From the NCBI GenBank assembly GCA_026989455.1, contig JALSJH010000009.1, positions 41,401 to 105,400 on the forward strand: 64,000 nucleotides of DNA. Direction: 5' to 3'. Below are positions 39,551 to 48,162 of this stretch, piece after piece; the stretch's first letter is position 1; the number at the start of each line of letters is the position of its first letter. The translations under genes were made by a program, and so were the position numbers. Below the pieces are notes generated by a model, which saw only the letters and a list, made by a program, of their open reading frames with translations, was not told the DNA's origin and searched no databases. The DNA comes from Chromatiales bacterium (GTDB lineage Bacteria > Pseudomonadota > Gammaproteobacteria > RBG-16-57-12).

Positions 39551-41656
39551 ATGTTTGAGTTAAAAAAAATCACTCAATTTTTTAAAATGATAATGAGCAA
39601 TGGCTTGGGTGCGCCGCTGTTAATGCTGGCGATGCTGGGCATGGTGGTGGTGCCGATGCATCCACTTATGCTGGATGCGCTGTTTACCTTTAATATTGCG
39701 CTGGCACTGCTGGTTCTACTTGCTGCCGTCTACGTCAAGCGCCCGCTTGATTTTGGCGTATTTCCAGCTGTTCTGCTGATTGCTACCCTGATGAGACTGG
39801 CCCTTAATGTAGCCTCCACACGGATCGTTTTGCTTGAAGGCCATACCGGAACAGATGCCGCAGGCTATGTGATTGAGGCTTTTGGTGAGTTTGTTATCGG
39901 TGGTAACTACGCAGTAGGTATTGTGGTCTTTGCCATATTGGTCATTATCAACTTTGTGGTGGTGACCAAAGGTGCCGGGCGCATATCCGAGGTGAGCGCA
40001 CGCTTTACCCTCGACTCCATGCCGGGTAAGCAGATGGCGATTGATGCTGACTTGAATGCTGGCATGATCGATGCGGAGACCGCCAAGCAGCGCCGATCAG
40101 AGGTGGTGCAGGAGGCTGACTTTTATGGCTCCATGGACGGTGCCAGCAAATTTGTGCGTGGTGATGCCATTGCGGCGATCATGATTCTGTTTATTACCCT
40201 CATTGGTGGCTTGGCGATTGGCATGGCGCAGCATGATATGCCCTTTGGAGAGGCGGTGCGTAACTTCAGTCTACTGACCATCGGTGACGGGCTGGTGGCA
40301 CAAATTCCATCACTGCTGCTCTCGACTGCGGCGGCGATTGTAGTGACCCGCGTCTCCTCAGAACAGGATATGGGTGGCCAGGTGGCCGATCAGCTATTGC
40401 AGCCTAGGGCGTTAGCGGTGACGGCCGGTATTATGGTGGTGATGGGGGTTATTCCGGGTATGCCTAACATCGCTTTTTTAAGCTTAGCGGCGCTCTGTGG
40501 TGCGGGTGCTTATTGGGCTAAACAGCGTCTCGCCCGGTTGCCAGAGATGGCCCTAGCGGGAGGGGGCACGGCTGGGCAGGCTGCGGTTTCGCCGGTTGAA
40601 TCAGTGCCACCGGAGCCTGAGGTTAAAGAGTTGGGGTGGGACGACGTACCACCCGTTGACCTAGTAGGGCTGGAGGTTGGCTATCGCTTGATTCCGATGG
40701 TGGATAAATCCCAGGGTGGTGAGTTAATGGGGCGCATCAAAGGTGTCCGTAAAAAACTCTCACAAGAGTTGGGTTTTTTGATTCCGCCGGTACATATTCG
40801 GGATAACCTGGATCTCGCACCGAATGCTTATCGCCTTATATTGATGGGGGTTACGATTGCGGAAGATGAAGTATTTCCTGATCGTGACCTGGCGCTGAAT
40901 CCAGGGCAGGTGTATGGCAGCCTGCAAGGGGCCGAGTGCCGTGATCCCGCCTTTGGCTTGGAGGCGGTCTGGATCGATAGTGGACAGAAAGAGAGTGCAC
41001 AAACACTGGGGTATACCGTGGTCGACCCCAGCACCGTGGTGGCAACACATTTGAGTCATATCTTGCAACGTCATGCCCATGAGCTGCTCGGTCGTGAAGA
41101 GGTTCAGCACCTATTGGATAACCTGGCTAAAAAAGCCCCCAAACTGGTGGAGGAGCTGGTGCCCAATGCGCTGCCATTGGGGGCTGTGTTGAAGGTGTTG
41201 CAAAACTTGCTGGTGGAAAATGTCACTATCCGGGATATTCGTACCATCGCCGAAACATTGGCGGATTATGCACCACAAAGCAAAGACCCTCTCTTTTTGA
41301 CCGGTGTGGTGCGGGTCTCACTGGGGCGCGCTATCCTGCAAAGCATTGCGGGGCCGGCAGTTGAGCTGGAGGTGATGACGCTCGCCCCTAATCTGGAGCA
41401 GATACTGCAACGCTCGGTACAGCAGGCAGGTGAGGGTGGGATAGAGCCGGGTATGGCGGACAAGTTGCACACTGCACTGCAAGAGCACACGCAGCGCCAG
41501 GAGTCATTAGGCAAGCCCGCGATACTTCTGGTCTCCGCACCGATACGTCCCCTAGTGGCGCGATTTGTGCAGCACTCAATCCCAGGGGTGAGTGTGCTCT
41601 CATACAACGAAGTACCAGATGATAAACAGATTAAAATTATCGCCACGATTGGATAG
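39551..41656 (+). CDS. flhA: Flagellar export protein FlhA
   Basis: Large export-gate protein with about eight membrane helices in the N-terminal half (to ~340), the FHIPEP-type loop (TRLALNVASTRIVLLEG, GRISEVSARFTLDSMPGKQMAIDADLNAG) and a ~350-residue cytoplasmic ring domain. I choose the ATG at 39551 (701 aa); the ORF track begins at a TTG two codons earlier. Confidence 0.97.
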   Translation: MFELKKITQFFKMIMSNGLGAPLLMLAMLGMVVVPMHPLMLDALFTFNIALALLVLLAAVYVKRPLDFGVFPAVLLIATLMRLALNVASTRIVLLEGHTGTDAAGYVIEAFGEFVIGGNYAVGIVVFAILVIINFVVVTKGAGRISEVSARFTLDSMPGKQMAIDADLNAGMIDAETAKQRRSEVVQEADFYGSMDGASKFVRGDAIAAIMILFITLIGGLAIGMAQHDMPFGEAVRNFSLLTIGDGLVAQIPSLLLSTAAAIVVTRVSSEQDMGGQVADQLLQPRALAVTAGIMVVMGVIPGMPNIAFLSLAALCGAGAYWAKQRLARLPEMALAGGGTAGQAAVSPVESVPPEPEVKELGWDDVPPVDLVGLEVGYRLIPMVDKSQGGELMGRIKGVRKKLSQELGFLIPPVHIRDNLDLAPNAYRLILMGVTIAEDEVFPDRDLALNPGQVYGSLQGAECRDPAFGLEAVWIDSGQKESAQTLGYTVVDPSTVVATHLSHILQRHAHELLGREEVQHLLDNLAKKAPKLVEELVPNALPLGAVLKVLQNLLVENVTIRDIRTIAETLADYAPQSKDPLFLTGVVRVSLGRAILQSIAGPAVELEVMTLAPNLEQILQRSVQQAGEGGIEPGMADKLHTALQEHTQRQESLGKPAILLVSAPIRPLVARFVQHSIPGVSVLSYNEVPDDKQIKIIATIG

Positions 41657-41689
41657 TCATCTCTCCAGCGCGGGTGAAAGGGGTTAGCG

Positions 41690-43090
41690 ATGAAAATTAA
41701 GCGTTATTTTGCGGCTGATATTCGCCAGGCGATTCGCCTCGTTCGTGAAGAGCAGGGGCCCGACGCGGTGATTCTTTCCAATCGCAGTGTTGAGGGTGGC
41801 GTTGAGATCGTCTCGGCAGTTGACTACGATGAGTCACTCTTTGAAGAGCAAACCGCTGAATCGGTAGCCCCTCCAACCGTAAAACCCGCTGTTGTAGCGA
41901 CGCAGAGTGAACAACGTTCTCGCTTTGATGATCACTTTCGTGATGATGAGTATCACCCCGCCCCGACACCTCAAAAGCGTGTCAATAAGGGGGCTGCAGA
42001 TCGCTCTTCCCGGGCAGTGCCTGAAAAAAGAGCCGAGCAGATGCGTCAAAATCGTGTTGCACCCCCAACAGAGGCGGCGGTATCACCTGCAGGTCGTCAA
42101 ATTTCCGGCAGTACGCGAACCCACCGCGCACCTCAAATGGAGTGGAGCCAAGACCCGGTATTGGTGGGTATGAAAAATGAGCTGACAGAGTTGCGCGGTT
42201 TAGTTGAGCAGCAGTTGAGTGGTTTTGCATGGGGAAGTGTAGTGCGCCAGCACCCGTTGCACGCACGTCTAATGCGCCAGCTAATGACGCTGGGCTTAAG
42301 CGCACAGGAGAGCAAGCAAATCGCCGCCGCGGTGAATGAAAAACAGACCTTTGATCAAGCGTGGCGCTTGGCATTAGCGATCATGGAGCAGCGCTTGATG
42401 ATGACAGAGGATGATATTTTGAGTGATGGCGGCATGGTTGCGCTGGTAGGGCCAACCGGTGTCGGTAAAACCACCGCCATTGCGAAACTGGCGGCACGCT
42501 ATACGTTGCGCCACGGAGCAGGCCGGGTGGCGCTGATTACCACCGATAATTATCGCATTGGTGCTCAGGAGCAGTTGCGCACTTTCGGCCAGATTTTGGG
42601 TGCCCCGGTCTATGTGGCCAAAAACTATCAAGAGCTGGCGCAGACGATTGAGGCGATTGATGACAAAGATCTGATACTGATCGATACCGCAGGGATGAAC
42701 CCCCAAGACCTTCGATTAACAGAGCAACTATCCCAGCTGCGAAGCTCGGTGCATGAGGTGAAGTGTTATCTGGTTCTCTCGGCAAATAGTCAGGCCGCTG
42801 GGCTGGAGGTGGCCGTGAATACCTTTGAAAAAGTGGGTTTGCAAGGGTGTATTATCAGCAAGATTGATGAAACAACCAGTCTTGGTGAGGTACTATCGAC
42901 CGTGTTGACTCACAACTTGCCCATCGCCTATATCAGCGACGGGCAGCAGGTTCCAGAGGACCTTCACCCCGCTCGCTCACATGATTTAGTGGCACGTTGT
43001 CTTGCGATGGCTGAGAAACAGAACAACCCCCTCTCCGATGAAATGGTTGAACTTCAATATGGAAAGGTGGCCATGAATGCTAATGTCTGA
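41690..43090 (+). CDS. flhF: Flagellar positioning GTPase FlhF
   Basis: SRP-type GTPase that places the flagellum at the pole. N-terminal MKIKRYFAADIRQAIRLVREEQGPDAVILSNR, a variable linker, then the NG domain with GPTGVGKTTAIAKLAA, DTAGMNPQDLR and SKIDETTSLG. 466 aa. Its 3' end overlaps fleN/flhG by 14 bp. Presence of FlhF and FlhG predicts polar flagellation. Confidence 0.96.
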   Translation: MKIKRYFAADIRQAIRLVREEQGPDAVILSNRSVEGGVEIVSAVDYDESLFEEQTAESVAPPTVKPAVVATQSEQRSRFDDHFRDDEYHPAPTPQKRVNKGAADRSSRAVPEKRAEQMRQNRVAPPTEAAVSPAGRQISGSTRTHRAPQMEWSQDPVLVGMKNELTELRGLVEQQLSGFAWGSVVRQHPLHARLMRQLMTLGLSAQESKQIAAAVNEKQTFDQAWRLALAIMEQRLMMTEDDILSDGGMVALVGPTGVGKTTAIAKLAARYTLRHGAGRVALITTDNYRIGAQEQLRTFGQILGAPVYVAKNYQELAQTIEAIDDKDLILIDTAGMNPQDLRLTEQLSQLRSSVHEVKCYLVLSANSQAAGLEVAVNTFEKVGLQGCIISKIDETTSLGEVLSTVLTHNLPIAYISDGQQVPEDLHPARSHDLVARCLAMAEKQNNPLSDEMVELQYGKVAMNANV

Positions 43091-43961
43091 AGGCTATGAT
43101 CAGGCAGAAGGACTTCGTCAAATGAGTAAAGCAAACCCGGTTAGAGTGTTGGCGGTTGCCAGTGGTAAGGGCGGAGTGGGTAAAACAAATATTTCGGTCA
43201 ACCTCGCGGTGAGCCTTGCCCAGTTAGGTCGCCGAGTGATGGTGATGGATGCCGATCTGGGGTTGGCGAATCTTGATGTTATGCTGGGTCTTCATCCGCA
43301 ATATAACCTCTCACATGTGCTGAGCGGCAAACGAACACTGGAGGAGATCATACTCACAGGCCCGGCGGGTATTCGTATTGTCCCCGCCGCGTCTGGCATA
43401 CAAAACATGGCAGAGCTGGAGCCGGCACAGCATGCCGGTTTAATCCGCTCATTCAGTGAGTTAAGCCATACGCTGGATGTACTGATCATCGATACCGCAG
43501 CCGGAATTTCAGATAGCGTGGTTAGCTTTAGCAAGGCAGCACAAGAGGTGCTGGTGGTGGTATGTGATGAGCCCGCTTCACTCACCGATGCTTATGCGCT
43601 GATTAAACTATTAAGCCGTGAACATGGGCTGTTTCGTTTCCGAATTATAGCAAATATGGCAGGCTCTACTCAGGAGGGGCGTGAGCTGTTCAAAAAGCTG
43701 ACACGGGTCACCGATAAGTTTTTAGATGTGATGCTGGACTTTGTTGGCGTAGTTCCCTACGATGAATACCTGCGAAAATCCGTGCGCAAACAACGAGCTG
43801 TGGTTGAGGCGTTTCCTAGAAGCAAAGCCTCGATGGCCTTTAAAGAGATGGCCAAACGCATTGAAAATTGGCCAGTGCCCAGTGGGCCTGGAGGCCACGT
43901 TGAGTTCTTTGTTGAGCGACTAATACAAGCAGGGCGAAACAGTGAAGAGGGGAAACTATGA
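43077..43961 (+). CDS. fleN: Flagellar number regulator FleN/FlhG (MinD-like ATPase)
   Basis: ParA/MinD-family ATPase with a deviant Walker A (ASGKGGVGKTNISVNLAVSL), DADLGLANLDVMLGL and a C-terminal membrane-targeting-like region. It limits flagellar number and antagonises FlhF and the FleQ activator. 294 aa from the ATG at 43077; a second ATG two codons on is equally possible. Overlaps both flhF and fliA. Confidence 0.94.
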   Translation: MLMSEGYDQAEGLRQMSKANPVRVLAVASGKGGVGKTNISVNLAVSLAQLGRRVMVMDADLGLANLDVMLGLHPQYNLSHVLSGKRTLEEIILTGPAGIRIVPAASGIQNMAELEPAQHAGLIRSFSELSHTLDVLIIDTAAGISDSVVSFSKAAQEVLVVVCDEPASLTDAYALIKLLSREHGLFRFRIIANMAGSTQEGRELFKKLTRVTDKFLDVMLDFVGVVPYDEYLRKSVRKQRAVVEAFPRSKASMAFKEMAKRIENWPVPSGPGGHVEFFVERLIQAGRNSEEGKL

Positions 43962-44692
43962 GTGGCGTTGCCATGCCTAAAGCTCCAAGAAGTGATATTG
44001 CCATCCCTGATAAGATGGTTAAAAAGTATGCCACCTTGGTAAAGCGAATAGCTTATCACCTGATGGGGCGACTGCCGCCTACGGTTCAGGCGGATGACCT
44101 GATTCAATCAGGCATGATTGGTTTACTAGAAGCGGCACGTAATTATGATGAAACTCAGGGTGCCAGCTTTGAAACCTATGCCGGCATTCGTGTGCGAGGC
44201 TCGATGCTGGATGAGATTCGTAAAAATGATTGGGTGCCCCGTTCAGTACACAAAAAAACCCGCATGGTGGCTGAGGTTGTCAGAGAGATTGAGAACCGTA
44301 CCGGGCGCGATGCCCGTGATCATGAGATTGCCGAAGGACTTGGCTTTACCATGAAGGAGTATCACAAAATACTCAAAGACACCGGTGGGCAGCGGGTATT
44401 TAGTTTTGATGAAATCGGCTTGGATGGTACCTCACTTTCTGAAACCTATGCAGATGAGCGTACCGGTCCCTACGAAGGTTTACAGACCGCTGGCTTTCGT
44501 GATCATCTGATGGATGCCATTGCGGGCTTGCCTGAGAGAGAGCGTTTGGTGATGGGTTTGTACTACGACGAAGAGCTCAATTTGCGAGAGATCGGAACCA
44601 TCTTGGGGGTGAGTGAATCCCGGGTCAGTCAAATTCACAGCCAAGCCGTTATTCGTCTGCAAGCGCGCCTAACACCTTGGACTCGGGGCTGA
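43958..44692 (+). CDS. fliA: Flagellar sigma factor FliA (sigma-28)
   Basis: Sigma factor for late flagellar and chemotaxis genes. Region 2 (VKRIAYHLMGRLPPTVQADDLIQSGMIGLLEAARNYDETQGASFETYAGIRVRGSMLDEIR), region 3 and region 4 (LPERERLVMGLYYDEELNLREIGTILGVSESRVSQIHSQA) are all clear. 244 aa. ATGA overlap with fleN. Probable FliA promoter before cheY just downstream. Confidence 0.97.
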   Translation: MSGVAMPKAPRSDIAIPDKMVKKYATLVKRIAYHLMGRLPPTVQADDLIQSGMIGLLEAARNYDETQGASFETYAGIRVRGSMLDEIRKNDWVPRSVHKKTRMVAEVVREIENRTGRDARDHEIAEGLGFTMKEYHKILKDTGGQRVFSFDEIGLDGTSLSETYADERTGPYEGLQTAGFRDHLMDAIAGLPERERLVMGLYYDEELNLREIGTILGVSESRVSQIHSQAVIRLQARLTPWTRG

Positions 44693-44717
44693 TTTATCAA
44701 TTAAATAAAAAAGCACC

Positions 44718-44745
44718 TAAACTAAACTCCACTATAGGCCGAATA
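44718..44745 (+). promoter_or_regulatory. Sigma-28-type promoter upstream of cheY
   Basis: TAAACTAA (44718-44725) and GCCGAATA (44738-44745) with a 12-bp spacer, close to the FliA consensus TAAAGTTT-N11-GCCGATAA. It would place the che-mot genes under the FliA encoded immediately upstream. Confidence 0.55.
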
Positions 44746-44755
44746 GTAATCCATA

Positions 44756-44818
44756 GAGAGCTTTGCACGAGAAATAGTTTCCATTTCTGCAAGGCAAAAA
44801 TGATCGAACAAAGCTCTC
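44756..44818. repeat. 63-bp inverted-repeat element in the cheY leader
   Basis: GAGAGCTTTGCACGA and the reverse complement of TCGAACAAAGCTCTC match at 13 of 15 positions and flank a second small hairpin (AGAAAT-agtttcc-ATTTCT). Together they form a compact 63-bp foldback between the sigma-28 promoter and cheY. The termini resemble IS5-family ends (GAGA-CTTTG), but no target duplication is seen. It may be a tiny MITE, a leader structure, or a terminator for fliA. Confidence 0.5.
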
Positions 44819-44860
44819 CCCCTAGTTTATTACTTCAGATAATTACAAGGTGAGCTTTCA

Positions 44861-45253
44861 ATGCCTGCAAATCCTAATATGAAGATCCTTATTGTGGATG
44901 ATTTTTCCACAATGCGACGCATCATAAAAAATCTTCTTCGAGATTTGGGTTACAACAACACAGCCGAGGCGGACGACGGCCAGACCGCGCTACCCCAGTT
45001 ACAAAACGGCAACTTTGATTTTTTGGTAACTGATTGGAACATGCCGGGCATGACCGGCATCGAACTTCTTAAGCATGTTCGAGCTGATGAAAATCTCGCC
45101 AAGTTACCTGTCTTGATGGTGACGGCAGAAGCCAAGCGCGAACAAATTGTTGATGCTGCGCAATGCGGTGTTAATGGCTACATCATCAAACCCTTTACAG
45201 CAGCCACTCTCAAAGAAAAAATCGACAAAATATTTGAACGCATAGACGGTTAA
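44861..45253 (+). CDS. cheY: Chemotaxis response regulator CheY
   Basis: Single receiver domain of 130 aa with the acidic pair Asp13/Asp14, phospho-acceptor Asp58 (LVTDWNMPG), the conserved Thr (MVTAEAK) and Lys (IIKPF). Phospho-CheY binds FliM to change rotation. AAGGTGAG precedes the ATG. It is first of cheY-cheZ-cheA-cheB-motC-motD. Confidence 0.98.
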   Translation: MPANPNMKILIVDDFSTMRRIIKNLLRDLGYNNTAEADDGQTALPQLQNGNFDFLVTDWNMPGMTGIELLKHVRADENLAKLPVLMVTAEAKREQIVDAAQCGVNGYIIKPFTAATLKEKIDKIFERIDG

Positions 45254-45296
45254 CACGGCTCCCATGTTTCCCCTTATCTAGGACGACTCTTTAAAT

Positions 45297-46025
45297 ATGT
45301 GCGATTCAAATACCCACCCAGAGATGCTCTCTATAGCTGAAAAGCTAGTGGTCGAATTAAAGGCTGGAAATGATGAGCAAGTGACACTGCTGGTCGATGA
45401 GCTGGCTCATATTAGAGAGGGTGAGCTGTTTCAGGAGATCGGCAAGCTAACTCGGGAGCTACACAGCTCAATTGCCAGCTTCGAGGTGGACTCGGCGCTT
45501 TGTGATATTACCAAAAGCGATATTCCCGATGCAAAAGAGCGCCTGAGTTACGTTATTACCATGACCAATCAATCCGCCAACAAAACACTGACGGCGGTTG
45601 AAAATGCCATTCCTCACTGTGAAATGTTACAGGAGAAGTCCATTGAACTGCGAGCCGAGTGGAAGCGTTTCGTAAATCGAGAAATGAGTGCAGAAGAGTT
45701 TCGCCGGGTAAGTAAAACCCTTGAAGTGTATTTGTCTGAAAGCGAAGGAGAGTTGGACTCGGTTAAAGGTGCGCTAAATGAGATTTTGATGGCTCAGGAG
45801 TTTCAGGACCTGACCAGTCAAATTATCAATCGTGTGATCAAAATGGTTGAAGAGGTAGAGGCTCATCTGGTCAATATGATAAAGGCCACGGGTGGTATGC
45901 CGATTGCGGACAAAAAAGATGAAAAAGGTAAGTTGGAGGGGCCGCAAGTTCCCAGCTTATCCAAATCTGATACGGTGAGTGGGCAGGATGAAGTGGATGA
46001 CCTGCTCTCTAGTCTAGGCTTTTAA
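45297..46025 (+). CDS. cheZ: CheY-phosphate phosphatase CheZ
   Basis: Helical phosphatase. The catalytic segment AQEFQDLTSQIINRV contains the D-x-x-x-Q motif that inserts a Gln into the CheY active site. The C-terminus QDEVDDLLSSLGF is the CheY-docking peptide. 242 aa. It lies between cheY and cheA. Confidence 0.95.
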   Translation: MCDSNTHPEMLSIAEKLVVELKAGNDEQVTLLVDELAHIREGELFQEIGKLTRELHSSIASFEVDSALCDITKSDIPDAKERLSYVITMTNQSANKTLTAVENAIPHCEMLQEKSIELRAEWKRFVNREMSAEEFRRVSKTLEVYLSESEGELDSVKGALNEILMAQEFQDLTSQIINRVIKMVEEVEAHLVNMIKATGGMPIADKKDEKGKLEGPQVPSLSKSDTVSGQDEVDDLLSSLGF

Positions 46026-46034
46026 GGGTTAATT

Positions 46035-48152
46035 ATGTCGTTTGATGCTGATGACGAAATACTTCAGGACTTTCTGGTTGAGGCGAGCGAGATCCTTGAG
46101 GAGCTATCTGAGCAACTGGTCGAGTTAGAACACTCCCCCGATGATAGCGAACTGCTGAATACTGTTTTTCGTGGCTTTCATACCATTAAGGGCGGTGGAA
46201 GCTTTCTCAGCCTTACAGGCTTGGTGCAGGTTTGTCATAGTGCGGAAGATCTTTTTAATCTTTTGCGCAATGGTGAGCTTTCAGTCAATGCAGAGTTGAT
46301 GGATGTGGTTTTGCGGGTTCTGGATGTGGTGAATGAGCAGTTTGATCAGCTGCGCGAGGGGATAGAACCCTCACTGGCACCACCCGAATTATTGCAACAA
46401 CTTGAAGCGCTGAAGTCGCCAGGCTCAGCGAAAACTGAACCCGTAGCCGCGCCCGCACCTGAAACAGAGACTGCCCCAGCTACACCCGCTGTGGAAGAGT
46501 CGGCGAGTGCCAGTGACGATGTTTTTTTCGAAGCGGATGCGATCACTGATAGCTCGAGTGATTCCGATGAAATCACCGATGAAGAGTTTGAAAATCTGCT
46601 GGATCTGTTGCAGGGTGAGGATGGCAAAGAGGTGGCAACCGCGCCGGCATCCGATGAGATCACTGATGATGAGTTCGAAGCGCTACTCGACCAGCTACAT
46701 GGTAAATCAGGCGCACCTGCCCCCGTTACCGAAACTAAAGCAGTGCCGCCAACTCCCCCTGCTCCCAGCGCCAGCAGTGATGCTGATGAGATCAGCGAAG
46801 ATGAGTTTGAGGCGCTGCTGGATAAAATTCACGGTAAAAGCGGAGAGTCGACTCAAAGCACCCCGGCAACCGCTCCGAAAAACCCACCAGAAACCTCTGC
46901 CGCTAACGAACCCGCAAAGGCTGCTTCGCCAGCGGCTGCAAAAGAGCCTGTGAAAGCGGCAACTCCTAAACCTAAAGCAAAAAAACCAACCGCACCCCAG
47001 GCTGAAACAACGGTGCGGGTAGATACCAGTCGCCTAGATGACATCATGAATATGGTGGGTGAATTGGTGTTGGTCAGAAACCGTCTTGCAACACTTGAAG
47101 CGGTTCAAGTGGATGAGGAGATGGCGAAAGCGGTTGCCAACTTGGATGTAGTCACCGCTGACCTACAATCTGCTGTAATGAAAACCCGTATGCAGCCAAT
47201 CAAGAAAGTCTTTGGTCGTTTTCCGCGGGTTGTGCGCGATCTGGCGCGCAGCCTGAAAAAGGAAGTCGATCTGGTGCTGGAGGGAGAAGAGACCGATCTG
47301 GATAAAAACTTGGTTGAAGCGCTTGCTGACCCACTGGTTCACCTAGTGCGTAACGCGGTTGATCACGGTATTGAAATGCCGGATAGCCGTGTTAAGGCGG
47401 GAAAAGAGCGGATAGGAACCGTTGTTCTTTCGGCCGAGCAGGAGGGTGATCACATTCTTCTGACCATTTCAGATGATGGCGGCGGCATGGATGCGGATGT
47501 GTTGCGTAATATCGCGGTGAAGAAAGGTGTTCTGGAGCCGGATGCGGCCGCTCGTCTGAGTGACCAAGAGTGTTTTCAATTGATTTTTGCACCCGGATTT
47601 TCCACCAAGGATGAAATTTCAGACATATCCGGTCGTGGTGTCGGTATGGATGTTGTCAAGACCCGTATCGTACAGCTAAATGGCTCTGTTGAGATCAACT
47701 CTGAGCTGGGTGTAGGCACCACGCTACAGATAAAAGTACCGCTGACATTGGCGATTATGCCAACCCTAATGGTTTCACTTAAAAAACAGACTTTCGCCCT
47801 GCCACTGGTTAATGTGAATGAGATTTTTCATCTGGATCTTCGCCACACCAATGTGATCGATGGCCAGTGTGTCATTATGGTGAGAGAGAAAGCACTGCCC
47901 CTCTTTTATCTCGCGGATTGGCTGGTAGGTGGTAGTGAGCAGAAGGATGAGGGGCACGTTGTGGTGGTCAGTGTGGGTTCACAAAAAGTGGGCTTCGTGG
48001 TTGATCAGCTGGTTGGTCAGGAGGAGGTTGTGATTAAACCACTGGGCAACATGCTGCTTGGGACGGGTGGCTTAGCAGGCGCTACAATCCGGGGTGATGG
48101 GAAAATTGCATTGATTCTGGATGTGCCCAGCTTGATGAAATCTTACGCCTGA
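46035..48152 (+). CDS. cheA: Chemotaxis histidine kinase CheA
   Basis: 705-residue kinase. P1 Hpt domain (1-~105) with phospho-acceptor His49 (GFHTIKGGG). Residues ~125-325 form a Pro/Ala/Ser/Glu-rich linker in which no P2 domain is visible; instead it carries three copies of an acidic motif (DEITDEEFENLLD, DEITDDEFEALLD, DEISEDEFEALLD, at ~178, ~207 and ~251). Then P3 dimerisation (~325-390), the P4 ATPase (NAVDHGIE, DDGGGMD, GRGVGMDVV) and the P5 CheW-like domain. No cheW is present in the window. The repeats are discussed as a finding. Confidence 0.97.
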   Translation: MSFDADDEILQDFLVEASEILEELSEQLVELEHSPDDSELLNTVFRGFHTIKGGGSFLSLTGLVQVCHSAEDLFNLLRNGELSVNAELMDVVLRVLDVVNEQFDQLREGIEPSLAPPELLQQLEALKSPGSAKTEPVAAPAPETETAPATPAVEESASASDDVFFEADAITDSSSDSDEITDEEFENLLDLLQGEDGKEVATAPASDEITDDEFEALLDQLHGKSGAPAPVTETKAVPPTPPAPSASSDADEISEDEFEALLDKIHGKSGESTQSTPATAPKNPPETSAANEPAKAASPAAAKEPVKAATPKPKAKKPTAPQAETTVRVDTSRLDDIMNMVGELVLVRNRLATLEAVQVDEEMAKAVANLDVVTADLQSAVMKTRMQPIKKVFGRFPRVVRDLARSLKKEVDLVLEGEETDLDKNLVEALADPLVHLVRNAVDHGIEMPDSRVKAGKERIGTVVLSAEQEGDHILLTISDDGGGMDADVLRNIAVKKGVLEPDAAARLSDQECFQLIFAPGFSTKDEISDISGRGVGMDVVKTRIVQLNGSVEINSELGVGTTLQIKVPLTLAIMPTLMVSLKKQTFALPLVNVNEIFHLDLRHTNVIDGQCVIMVREKALPLFYLADWLVGGSEQKDEGHVVVVSVGSQKVGFVVDQLVGQEEVVIKPLGNMLLGTGGLAGATIRGDGKIALILDVPSLMKSYA

Positions 48153-48162
48153 TGGAGGCTGA

